A DNA stretch of 64,000 nucleotides from Erinaceus europaeus (lineage: Eukaryota > Chordata > Mammalia > Eulipotyphla > Erinaceidae), in contig NC_080185.1 in assembly GCF_950295315.1 (NCBI RefSeq), forward strand, positions 41,380,602 through 41,444,601, given 5' to 3'. The notes beneath the pieces were generated by a model that was not told the origin of the DNA, ran no database searches, and worked only from the letters and a program-made list of their open reading frames with translations. Both the position numbers and the translations under genes were made by a program. Shown here one piece after another: positions 35,243 to 45,409 of the stretch. Numbering within the stretch: the first letter of the stretch is position 1; every line of letters begins with the position of its first letter.

Positions 35243-35883
35243 CCAGAACATCACTCTGGCACGTTTGATATCAGAGCTTGAACTCAGGACCTTGTGCTTG
35301 AGAATCCAATGCTTTAGGGGCCAGGTGGTGGTGTACCTGGTTGAGCACACATGTTACAATGCACAAGGACCTGGACAATGCACAAGGACCTGGGTTCAAT
35401 CCCCCAGTCCCCATCTGCAGGGTGAAAGTTTTGCAAGTGGTGAAGCAATGTTGCATGTCTCTCTCTCCCTCTCTCTACCTCCCTCCCTCTTCTTGATTTT
35501 TTGCTGTCTGTATGCAATAAATAAATAAAAATAGTACCAAAAAGATGCTTATTAAAAAAAATGAATCAGGGACCAGGTGGTGGCACACCTGGTTAAGCAC
35601 ACATAGTTCTAAGCGCAAGGACCTGTGTAAGGATCAGGGTTCGAGCCACTGGCTCCCCACCTGCAGGGGGGCACTGCACAAGGGATGAAGCAGGCCTACA
35701 GGTCTTTCTCTCTCCTTTCTATCTCTCACTCCCCTCTCAATTTCTGTCTGTCCTATCCAATAAAATGAAAGATGGTCCCCAGGAGCAGTGGATTTGTAGT
35801 GTTGGTGCCGAGCCCTGTAATAACCCAGGAGGAAAAAAAAAAAAAAGAATCCAATGCTTTACCCACTGCTCCAACTCTTGGGT
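35128..35883 (-). mobile_element. SINE E (antisense) hosting two tandem + strand SINEs
   Basis: E parts 35240-35317 and 35846-35883. Inserts: B 35318-35550 and A/B hybrid long form 35568-35845. AGAATCCAATGCTTTA flanks the pair. The host E also carries (GGGAGA)n/(GA)n at 35137-35235. Confidence 0.8.
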
Positions 35884-35919
35884 GGCTCCCAACACCCATT
35901 TACTTGCCCTGTATAGTGA

Positions 35920-35920
<1 letters not shown>

Positions 35921-35982
<62 letters not shown>
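35921..35982 (+). repeat. (CA)31 microsatellite
   Basis: Perfect dinucleotide run. Confidence 0.95.
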
Positions 35983-35985
<3 letters not shown>

Positions 35986-36297
35986 TTGAGCTTCCGCCCA
36001 GAAGAGAACATTCTGCAGGATATAAAGCATCACTCTCTTCTGCTGCTGGAAATTCAGCCCTGTGGGACGTTATGAAAAGCCCTTCAGAATTCCAGCCACA
36101 CCACCCAGTCTGGTGTACTTGGCCAATCCCCCCACCCCTTTTCACTCTAACCATGGCCAGGCCCCCTTCCTGGCCAGCTGGTGGGTTCCCGAGTCTTGTG
36201 CAAACCAGATATTTCCTCTGTGCAAACTGGAAGGAACTCTATGTCTGCTCAGCAGTCAGTCACATGAGGGTGCTTACTCTTTTTCTTTTCTTTTCTT

Positions 36298-36607
36298 TCT
36301 TTTTTTTTGCCTCCAGGGTTTTGCCTGCAGTAGGGATCCATTTTCCCCCTCTTGCTGCCCTTGTTGTTTATCATTGTTGTTGTTACTATTATTGTTGTTA
36401 TTGCTGTCATCATTGTTGGATAGGACAGAGAGAAATTGAGAGAGGAGTGGAAGACAGAGAGGGGGAGAGAAAGACACCTGGAGACCTGCTTCTCCTGGTT
36501 CATGAGGCAACCCCCTGCAGGTGGGGAGCTCGAACCGGGATCCTTACGCTGGTCCTTGTGCTTTGCACCATGTGTGCTTAACCTGTTATGCTACTTACTG
36601 CCGGGCC
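36298..36607 (-). mobile_element. SINE A, long form
   Basis: Antisense; gctcgaaccgggatccttac. Confidence 0.88.
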
Positions 36608-36660
36608 CTGAGAATGCTTATTCTTAAGTCTCATCATAGCTATTAAAATGACCCAGGATT

Positions 36661-36775
36661 GGGCTTGGGAGACAGCACAGTGGTTCTGCAAAAAGGCTCA
36701 TAGGCCCAAAGTTCTGAGGTTACAGGCTCAGTCTCTAGCACCACCATAAGCCAGGGCTGAGTAGTGAGAGAGAGA
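36661..36775 (+). mobile_element. SINE D
   Basis: gcttgggagacagcacagtg. Confidence 0.7.
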
Positions 36776-37049
36776 GATAAAGAGAGAAGGAAAGAGGGAC
36801 AGGGAGAGAGTGGGAGAGAGAAAAAAGGAAGGAGGAAATGGGAGAAGGAGAGGGAGAGAATCATTCAGGACAAACTTAGCCCTTGTAACAAAAGGATCAC
36901 TTTAGTGTGAGATGCCAAAAAGAATAGACGACTGTGGCTGCTATCGCTCAATCTCATGTATTTACCAGTCCTTTTGCAGAACCACTATGCTATCTCCCCA
37001 GCTTTATTATTATTATTTTGGTTCAGGTTCTTATTTATTTACATATTTA

Positions 37050-37192
37050 TCTATTTATTATTTTAAGAGAGAGAATGGGGCAGAGAGTGAGATACCACAG
37101 CACCAAAGCTTCCTTTGGTATGTGGGGGCCAGGCTCAAAGCTGGGTCCCACACATGGCAAAGCATCATGCTATCCAAGTGAGCTATTTTGCC
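37050..37192 (-). mobile_element. SINE C
   Basis: Antisense; cccacacatggcaaagcatc. A short D remnant (-) lies at 36966-37001. Confidence 0.7.
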
Positions 37193-37354
37193 ATCTCTCC
37201 ACCTTACTGGTAATTTTCCCTCTCCTGCTCAGTTTCTCCTGTATCCTTCCTTTCCCTTTCTTCTTCCTTTTCTTTTCCATTTCTCCTTCCTTCCTTTCTC
37301 TTGCTTTGCCTTCTTTTTAATTTTTATTTTAATGTTTTATTTATTTATCCTTTT

Positions 37355-37815
37355 AAAAAAGTTTTTATTTATAAAATGGAAACACTGACAATACCATAGG
37401 ATAAGAGGGGTACAATTCCACACAATTCCCACCACTGGAACTTCATATCTCATTCCCTCCCCTTATAGCTTCCCTATTCTTTAACCCTCTGGAAGCATGG
37501 ACCCAGGATCATTTTTTAAATTTATTTATTTATTTTCCCTTTTGTTGCCTTGTTGTGTTTTTAATTGTTGTTGTAGTTATTATTGTTGTTATTATTGTCA
37601 TTGTTGTTGGATAGGACAGAGAGAAATGGAAAGAGGAGGGGAAGACAGAGAGGGGGAGAGAAAGACACCTGCAGACCTGCTTCACTGCTTGTGAAGCAAC
37701 ACCCCTGCAGGTGGGGAGCTGGGGGCTCCAACCGGGATCCTTAAGCCAGTCCTTGCACTTTGAGCCACGTGTGCTTAACCTGCTGTGCTATTGCCCAACT
37801 CCCCCCAGGGTCATT
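37355..37815 (-). mobile_element. L1 3' end (antisense) with SINE A inserted
   Basis: L1 at 37355-37511 (ggggtacaattccacacaat). A SINE (-) at 37516-37802. gatcatttttt and ggtcatttttt flank it. Confidence 0.82.
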
Positions 37816-37819
37816 TTTT

Positions 37820-37966
37820 TAGTGGAAGAGAGACACTGAGAGAAAGATACAGAGCAAAAGTGATCAGAACACTGCTCAGCTCTGGCTTATGGTGGTGCTG
37901 GGGGTTGAACCTGGGAACTTGGAGTCTCAGGCATGAGAGTCTTTTGCAGAACCATTATCCTGTCTG
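37820..37966 (-). mobile_element. SINE D
   Basis: Antisense; gggggttgaacctgggaact. Confidence 0.75.
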
Positions 37967-38023
37967 TATCTCTCTCTTCTCCCCTCTTTTTTCCCTCCCT
38001 TTCTTTCATTATTTTTTCTTGTC

Positions 38024-38067
38024 TTTCCTGAAGACATATTTTGCATTTCCTGAAGACATATTTTGCA
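38024..38067 (+). repeat. Perfect 22-bp tandem duplication
   Basis: Two identical adjacent 22-base units ending in ATATTTTGCA. Confidence 0.95.
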
Positions 38068-38404
38068 CAGGGGATCTGGGAGAGAATAAGGCAGCTGCAA
38101 AGGTTTTATAAAATTTATTGGAATAAATAAGTTAAGAAATAATCACTAAGAGAAGGCTAGGGTGGACAGTAAAGAAAGAGCTATCGGCCTCACAGGGGAG
38201 ACAGGGGGTAGGCCTGTCAGCAAAGAGAGAGCTGTCTGCCTGCTAGGCAGGAACACCTTGGTTATATGAAAGTCTTTTGCAGAACCATTATGCGGTCTCC
38301 CCTGCCCCTTTCCCTTGTGTCTAATCCCCATTTGCCCCCTTTTTATGAGCAAGTGAGCTCAAGAGAAATCTGAGAACCAGCTATGATGCTCTCATTATAC
38401 ATAT

Positions 38405-38488
38405 ATATTTCTAGACAGTGCCAGGGGTTGAACCCAGGGCCATATGCCCACAGGGCATCCACTTTACAACTAAGACATCTCTGGCCCC
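38405..38488 (-). mobile_element. tRNA SINE remnant (C-like)
   Basis: aggggttgaacccagggcca; then a CT-rich stretch 38500-38690. Confidence 0.5.
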
Positions 38489-39163
38489 TTCCTCATTGAC
38501 TTCCTTTCCCTCCTCTCCTCCTCCTCCTCTCCCTCCTCCTTCTCCTCTTCCTCCTCCTTCTCTTCCTTTTTCTTCTCCCCTCCTTCCTCCTACTTCTCAT
38601 CTCCCTCCTCCTCCTCTTCTTTGTCCTCCCTCACTCTCCCCATTCTCTTCCCCCTCCTGTTCTTCTCCCTCCTGTCTTTTCTGTCCACCCCCAGCCTCTG
38701 CTTTCTGAGGCATGATGCAGAACACCAAGAGGCTCTCATCCTTGAAGTACAGCACCTCTCACTAGTCAGCTCTGCCACCCACTCAGTTCTGGAGCTATTC
38801 CCACCGCGACTGCTCTTAGAGAGAGAAGCAGGTCCCCACAGAAACAGCACAATGGCCTTGAAGAGTAGAGCAAGGCTCTGCCAGCCAGGGGAGGGAGGGG
38901 GGCGGAGACAGGCCAAGAAAGATGCCCAGAGCTGCGAATGAGGCTCCTTTATTAGCCCGGCCCAGCAGCAGGCACTCTAGTTGCTCCCCCTGTCCTGCGG
39001 CCTACAGGGACTGCAAACCTCCTTCTTTCCAGCTGCCCTTAGTGGAGCCAACTCCTCAGGCTGGAGCCCAAACTGGCCAGCTCCCCCAGCTGCTGCAACA
39101 AAGCCCGGGCCTCCCCCTGTCGCCTGCCCGTTGCTAGGCAACAGCACACTGCTCCTCTGGGCC

Positions 39164-39226
39164 TTTATTTTATTTTATTTTATTTTATTTTATTTTATTT
39201 TATTTTACTTTACTTTACTTTACTTT
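39164..39226 (+). repeat. (TTTTA)n / (TTTAC)n pentanucleotide repeat
   Basis: About nine TTTTA units, then TTTAC units. Confidence 0.95.
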
Positions 39227-39530
39227 TCCACACCCCTCCCCAGATCTCCGTAGTGCCTGGGCCAGTGAGCTACGCAACCCCCACACACACACACCACCAC
39301 CACCACCCCAAGCCAGGAGGCTGCAGACTGTCCCTTCAGAGCCCCAGGCCCTCACAGCCTGCAAAAGGGAAGTGGAAACTTGCAGACAGGCCATGACACC
39401 CCACCCCACCCCCTCACTATGGACATCCATTGCCTCGCAGGGCCCAGCTGCCTTGGGCTCCTGCTCTCTGCCACCATCTCCAGTGCCAGCCAACCTGCAG
39501 CACACACGACCAGCGCAGGTTCCTGGTGGG

Positions 39531-39569
<39 letters not shown>
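39531..39569 (+). repeat. (CT)n microsatellite
   Basis: Perfect CT run. Confidence 0.95.
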
Positions 39570-39572
<3 letters not shown>

Positions 39573-39954
39573 GAGGAGAACAGAACACATTTTGGTTGAG
39601 GAGAGCAACAGGAGGGAGAGAGGCAGAGAGAAGGAGAAAGAAAGTGAGAAAGTGCTTGGGGCAGCATGGAAAAGTACAATGTCATCGTGATATGGGTTTC
39701 TTTATTGTTGTTATGGGCTTCTCAGGCACAGGGGGACACTCGGAGGCTTGAATGCAAGAAGCAGTGTTATGTGCCTGCAGACCCAGCTGAACCCACGAGC
39801 AAACTGCAATGGTGCTTACCTTTCTAGACAGCTATCAGCTTTCCCATAGGAACTCATAGCAACAAGCTTAACGGGTTATTTATAGTTTTCTGTATAAAGA
39901 GAGTTCAGTTTGTTTGGGTTATCGGCAGACATTTAGGCAAAAGTGGCAGATTTT

Positions 39955-40236
39955 ATTTATTTATTTATTTTTATTTTCCCTTTTGTTGCCATTGTTGTAG
40001 TTATTGTTGTTGTTATTGATGTCATCGCTGTTAGATAGGACAGACAGAAATGGAGAGAGGAGGGGAAGACAGAGACAAGAAGAGAAAGATAGACACCTGC
40101 AGACCTGCTTCACCGCCTGTGAAGCGACTCCCCTGCAGGTGGGGAGCCAGGGGCTCGAACCGGGATCCTTATGCCGGTCCTTGTGCTTTGCGCCACCTGC
40201 GTGGGTTAACCCGCTGCGCTACCACCCGACTCCCCA
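39955..40236 (-). mobile_element. SINE A inside LTR-like copy 2
   Basis: Antisense; starts on - as ggggagtcgggtggtagcgc and ends in AAT/AAC tail. The flanking duplication is agaagtggcagattt-like on both sides. Confidence 0.85.
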
Positions 40237-40259
40237 GAAGTGGCAGATTTTTTAAAAAG

Positions 40260-40458
40260 TTATTCTTTTAAAAATATATGCTTCTTATTGGATACAGACT
40301 GAGAGACATTGAGAAGGAAGCAGGGAACTGGAGAGGGAAAGAGGCAGAGAGACACTGGCAGCACAGCCTCATCACTCCTGAAGCTTTTCCCCAGCAGGTG
40401 GGGACCAGGGGCTTGAACCCGAATCCTTGCATACTGTAATGTGTGTGCTTAACCAGGT
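40260..40458 (-). mobile_element. SINE B inside LTR-like copy 2
   Basis: Antisense, with the diagnostic cacctgcag...gaagctttt and gggcttgaaccc (B box complement). Confidence 0.7.
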
Positions 40459-40624
40459 TCTAGAAGTAGCAGATTGTAAGGCCCCAGAAGTAGCAGGTTG
40501 TAAGGTCACTGACCAAGGCCACTTTGGTAACAGCAGTACAAGCCTTGTTTATTCTGGGAGGAGGGGGAAGATTACTGCCAACTGCGTTTTTCTTCTACTA
40601 GAAAGTTGACCCTTGCTTCTTTGC

Positions 40625-40915
40625 ATTGTTGTCGTCGTCATCATCATCATCATCATCATCATTGCCAGCAGGGTTTATCACTGCAGCTTGGTGCCTGCAC
40701 GATGAATTCACTGCTCCTGGTGGCCATTTTCCCCTCCCTTTTCTTTCTTTCTCAGCGAAAACAGAAACTGAGAGGGGAGGGAGATTTATACATGTATCTA
40801 TGAGAGAGGAGAGAGAGAACTGGAGTATCACTCTGGCACATGTGATGCCAGGGATCAAATTTAAGACCTCATGCTTGAGAGTCCAATGTTTTGTCCACTG
40901 AGCCACCTCCTGGGC
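40625..40915 (-). mobile_element. SINE B long-form 3' end, then SINE E, both antisense
   Basis: 40660-40735 (gcagggtttatcactgcagc) and 40780-40915 (atcactctggcacatgtgat). A (TCA)n repeat lies at 40636-40660. Confidence 0.7.
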
Positions 40916-40962
40916 TCTTTTCGTGTTCTTTGAAAATAGATTTCTTTTATTAAAAGTCATGC

Positions 40963-41290
40963 TGGGTAGGGGTAGGTAGCATAATGGTTATGCAAAGAGA
41001 CTCTCATTCCTGAGGCTCCAAAGTCCCAGGTTCAATCCCCCACACCACCATAAACCAGAGCTGAGCAGTGTTCTGGTAATAAATAAATATTTTTTAAAAG
41101 AAAATCATTAAAAAAATTTTAAAGTCATGCCAAGTGGTCCACAAAATATCTCGCCTGGATAATATATTGCTTTGCTATACACGCAACCTAGGTTCAAGCC
41201 TTGAGCTCTAAGCTTTGAGGCTACGGTGTCTTTCCCTCTCTGTCTGAAAAACTTGGCCTTGTATGAAGTCCTGGTGATGACAACAATCAT
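40963..41290 (+). mobile_element. SINE D followed by SINE C
   Basis: D 40963-41095 (ggtaggtagcataatggtta); C 41125-41290 (ctcgcctggataatatattg). Confidence 0.75.
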
Positions 41291-41294
41291 GCCA

Positions 41295-42224
41295 AGGCCA
41301 TTCATCTCATTATGCCACATTTATTGCTGCCCACTATTTGCCAAGCATTCCTCTGAACTCTGGGAGGTACAGCAGTGAGCGAAACAGGCCCAACTCTTCT
41401 TGAGTGGGAGATCATTAGGGACAGGGGTGCACATAGGCCAGGGAAAGAGAGGTGGCAATGACAAATCAAATCATTGGATTTTTCTTTTCTTTTTTTTTTT
41501 AAATCCACATCCACTCCCTTCCTAAAGACTGCCAAAATTAATCAGCAGTCAGATTGAATCCCTAGTGTCTCTTCAACCTGATACATGGCTCCTCACCCAC
41601 TGGTATTCTCACTCCCATGCCTTTGTTCCTCTCTCCTCTCCCATCTCCCTGCACTTGGGGAGTTGGGATGGAGTAGAAATGATTGGCTTTAGACTAAGGC
41701 GGCAACAGATTCCCTCCCTTCCAAAGTGATTCAACCTCTTTGGCCTTCATTTGTTGGTGTTTTGTCTATGCAACATATTCCTGTAGCCAAAACTCTCCCA
41801 GGGAATAATGGTTTCACCTCATTAAGTGTCCTTAAGACCCAAGCCATCTTTGGTTTTGAAGACTAGTAGGGATATTGCTGCCATAGCTTAGGCAGAGGTA
41901 CTGAAGTCTTGCGGGTATCAACATGCCGGAGAGAATGACGGATTCAAGAGACAACACAAAATTAGGAGCAGCAGCAGGGTTTAGGAGTCAGTAGCTGATT
42001 GAGAGTGGGGCTTGAGGGCAGGGAGAAGAGGATGGTAAGCTGTCTTGACGAATTTTGCAGCCCGAGTGACTGAAACAATGTGGGTCCAGTTTAGCTTTGC
42101 AAGGTTTGAAAGCTTTGTTGTTCCAAACGGAAGCAAATACGATCTGAGAGAGATGGCATGGCTGGGGGCGGGGCTCCCCAACCTCACTGCCTGCAGCTGA
42201 TTGTGTTTTCTTTCTACTCCATAG
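41295..42224 (+). other. TMEM255A: Last TMEM255A intron, unique part
   Basis: No SINE in the final ~930 bases before the terminal exon; nothing coding recognised. Confidence 0.5.
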
Positions 42225-42383
42225 CATTCCGGTGTCTTCCCCCCCTCCCCGCCCTCTGGACTTTCGGATGAGCCCCAGTCTGCCTCTCCTTCACCCAGCT
42301 ACATGTGGTCTTCCAGCGCACCACCCCGCTACTCTCCCCCCTACTACCCACCTTTTGAAAAGCCCCCACCTTACAGCCCCTAA
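42225..42383 (+). CDS. TMEM255A: TMEM255A terminal coding exon and stop
   Basis: 52 codons plus TAA, phase 0. It starts HSGVFPPSPPSGLSDEPQSA and ends ...FEKPPPYSP. The acceptor is ...ctactccatag. The C terminus holds three PPxY motifs (PPRY, PPYY, PPPY), which in other proteins bind WW domains such as those of NEDD4-family ubiquitin ligases; a trafficking or turnover role here is inference. Together the five exons encode 207 residues in one uninterrupted frame, about 60% of the usual TMEM255A length. Confidence 0.95.
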   Translation, partial: HSGVFPPSPPSGLSDEPQSASPSPSYMWSSSAPPRYSPPYYPPFEKPPPYSP

Positions 42384-44610
42384 AGAGGGAGGCCTGCTGG
42401 CTACCAAGGTCATTGTGGCTTTTGTATTTCTGCTTTAGTGGAAGTGTGTAGGGTACAACATTTAATGCGTGATTCGTATGCATAGCATTTTACCATGACC
42501 TGCCAGGCTAGAGAAAGAAAGAGAAAGAGAAAGAGGAAGCTTATTCTTTGTCAGTGCAGGGCAGGGGTGGCTAGATGCTTTCTAAGGTTGGGGAGTTCTT
42601 TCCACAAGAAATTTGTCTGACCAGCCTAGCTGTGTAAATGGAGTGTCATCCTTAGACCCTTGGCACCCTAGCACCTTGGTGAAAGCACCTGGCTTATTGG
42701 CACTATCTTTTCCCAACACTAGAATGAATCACTAAGGAAAATTCCCCCAGATGATGGGGTTACACAGTGGGTAGTTCCACTTCAGAGAGTTCTGGCTAAG
42801 ATTGTGTGTGCTTGTGTCTGGATGGTGAGCAAATCTGCTTCAATCTCCTCCTCCTTTTTGCCCTGCAAACCTTGTAAACATGGCTGTTGGGATCACTCAG
42901 CTTAGCTTTTGTTCTCAGTACCTCCTAAAAGGGAAACTATTGTATTTACTGTCAAATATAAAACATTAATCCTCCAATAAAGAAATTAAAAAAGGGGAGG
43001 GATGTACAATGTCCCTAGAGTAGCAGGGAACAGGATCGTTTGGGAAGCGCTGACATGCACAGAGTGACACTGAGATGTTCAAAGCATGTTCATTTTCTCC
43101 ATCCAACCAGTTAGGAGACAGCGGTTCTACTACACATTACAGTACTATAAGGGCTGGCCGCTGCAGATGTCTGACAGGTCAAATGCAGTTAAAAATTGCC
43201 ACATTAAGTTCTTGGGTTGTGATATGAATTATTACTAATCTTGTGACTATTTACCCTTCAAATATTGTGCTTCAACCCCAGCAAACCGCACGTAACCTGC
43301 ACCCCCGCCCCACAAGATTCATCTGTACTTTAATGCCACTGCTCTTATTGGTCCTTTGTTGTCGTTGTTGAGACCAATCGTGAGTGTTCAAGATTATGAA
43401 AGTGTTACAATGCCGCTTCAAGTCTGCAAAACCTCAAAATGTAGCCAGCTTGACAAACTCTTCTTGTCCTATATTGAAAACTCATCTGGCATACTCTGGT
43501 AGGTAGCTGTCCAGTTACTTTGATTCTCCATAGCTTCTGTCCCTCCAAACCGGACAAATTTAACACTTGGGCATCCACACCTTCACTTCAGAACGAACAC
43601 TTTCACCGAGATCTTATGTTAACCCAAGACTTGGTTGATTTAAAGGAAGACTGATTATCCTACACTTGCATATTGTAAAAATACAGGGGCTACAGGAGGG
43701 TACCCAAGTAGTTTCTGCAAACACAGAACACACACTGGAAACATTTCCAGCCAATTTTGCTACCTCCCAAGCCAAAGGATAAGAGGTAGTAGGCAAATGC
43801 TGGTGCTCCCACCCACCTGTAGACACCCAGTCATCCAGAATTATCAAGGCACGACAAGTGCACTCATTGCTCACAGTAAAGGTTTGCAAAAAAAGAAAAA
43901 GAGAAATCAATTTAATTAATTCAGCATCATGAATGATGCCTCATCCAGATTTCAAATCTGAAAGACCACTTTTTTCTGCATTATATCAAGTCACTATGAT
44001 TTTCTACAGTTCTGAGTATATTCAAATTCTGCTGGATTTCAAAAAGGGCCTAGTAACCAATTGACTTACTATACAAACTTGTAATAACGAGATTTTTGGC
44101 CATTTACACTGTACCTTATGCTTTAGTAAACGTGTGTATTTAATTTTTTAAAGGCATCATTACATAGTATATTCTACATGTATCACATTTCTTAAAGTGT
44201 TAAGATTCTATGACTCATTTTTATGTATTTTTCTTACTTTCCAAAATAACTTGAAACAGTATAGATTTTGTAACAGTTAATTTGAGCAGCTTCTTTTTTT
44301 ATTACATTGAATTATATAAAGTGCAATGTTACCTTAGGACAAATTGATATTTGCTGCTTTACTCTTTTGCAAAACATTTGCTGTAATGAAGGAATTTCTA
44401 TTTCCCATATGTACCCTGACTGCATTTTGTAATATTTACTGCATTATTCCTAATTCAGCTTTTAAGTATTGAACTGGGCATGAGACATTAAAATATTAAT
44501 CCAGGAACATGTATAAACTGGGTGTTGCTTAAAATCTGTATCACTGCCACATTGGAAGTTCAGACTGCTTTTGTGATGTTTCAAATCAATAAAATTCTCC
44601 TCCTCCTTAG
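42384..44610 (+). other. TMEM255A: TMEM255A 3' untranslated region
   Basis: Follows the TAA. It is AT-rich and nearly free of SINEs, in sharp contrast to the introns, as expected of a conserved UTR. A possible poly(A) signal AATAAA at 42977 sits in a piece resembling an old L1 3' end (about 42940-43000). The main signal is AATAAA at 44588-44593, followed by a CT-rich stretch, which places the cleavage site near 44605-44620. The end is inferred from the signal and from where L1 sequence begins. Confidence 0.7.
44588..44593 (+). terminator. TMEM255A: Poly(A) signal of TMEM255A (AATAAA)
   Basis: Canonical hexamer at the end of the low-repeat 3'UTR, followed by 'ttctcctcctcctta'. It lies on the expected side of the convergent ZBTB33 end. 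Confidence 0.65.
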
Positions 44611-44639
44611 TCACTGACATGCATTTTCATGAAGTCTAA

Positions 44640-45146
44640 AGAAGTATCACAAATGCTTAGAAGCATCTGACAAGAACTGCCCCACTTTTGACTATTATGG
44701 TCCCAGATATTTGCAGATGATAGGACTGTACACAAAGAAAATCCAAAAGTGAGAGACAGTTGAGGTAAAATAGAAAGTGAAACTTGAGCTGGGGGCAACA
44801 TATTGCACCAAAGCAAAGGAGCCTGGGGAAGGAGGGCTGGGCATAGGCTGAAGGGGCAGTGGAGTCCTGGTATATGATAGGGGAGATGGTCCTCGTGTGG
44901 GGAAGAAAGTGTCTTCCCCGACACCTATCAAAGGGAGATGAGAGGTTGTGCCTGTGGGTCAGACTGCACTGTAAATAGTTAATCTCCTCTTTCCCCCAGA
45001 AGTCCAAAAGGATTCGGCAGGAAACTCCTGGAAATTATTAAGCAGTAAGTCAGGCGGCAGGCTACAAAGTTAACAGAAATCAGTGGCATTCCTCTAATGC
45101 ACACCCAGTTAGAAGAAATCCAGAAATCGAACCCACTTACCAAAGC

Positions 45147-45184
<38 letters not shown>

Positions 45185-45240
45185 ACATCTAGGAGTCAAC
45201 CTAATAAAGGAAGCGAAGGATCAGAATACTGAAAATTATG
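44640..45240 (+). mobile_element. L1 ORF2 fragment, split by another L1-like piece, between the two genes
   Basis: 44640-44742 and 45003-45235 read, in + orientation, like the mammalian L1 ORF2 stretch after the reverse-transcriptase domain (gatgatagga...gtacac; gtggcattcct; ctaggagtcaacctaata). Between them, about 44743-45002 resembles the hedgehog L1 3'UTR (gcaccaaagcaaagga), flanked by TCCAAAAG on both sides, a likely target-site duplication. A 32-base A run at 45150-45181 interrupts the second part. No intact frame remains. Confidence 0.6.
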
Positions 45241-45403
45241 AACAGTCAACCAACATACAAAGACCTAATGGGGAGTCAGAAACCCAGATCCAGTCTCCTG
45301 CTACAAAAATTGGAAGAAAAAAAAAATAACAACACAGAAGTCTACGTAATTTCTGAAAGATAAATCTTGTAAAAAATGCACTCAAAAATCAGAATTAAAA
45401 CAT

Positions 45404-45409
45404 TTTATT
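45404..45409 (-). terminator. ZBTB33: Poly(A) signal of ZBTB33 (AATAAA on - strand)
   Basis: TTTATT on +, so AATAAA on -. It is the most distal good hexamer before L1 sequence begins and gives a 3'UTR of about 3.0 kb, close to what I recall for the long human Kaiso mRNA. Nearer alternatives lie at about 46180, 46297 and 46970. Confidence 0.55.

Larger units (their letters stand above)
39690..40615 (-). mobile_element. Solo-LTR-like element, copy 2, with two SINEs inserted
   Basis: Same family and orientation as 9.5 kb. The - strand carries AATAAA (ttctttattg at about 39700 on +) in the expected LTR position. It is interrupted by an A SINE (39955-40236) and a B SINE (40260-40458); gaagtggcagatttt flanks the first as a target duplication. 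Confidence 0.5.

Noticed and set aside
36062..36581. Overlapping 125- and 269-codon frames
   Set aside because: The longer one runs through a (CA)n repeat and both run into an antisense A SINE; no splice context or conservation.
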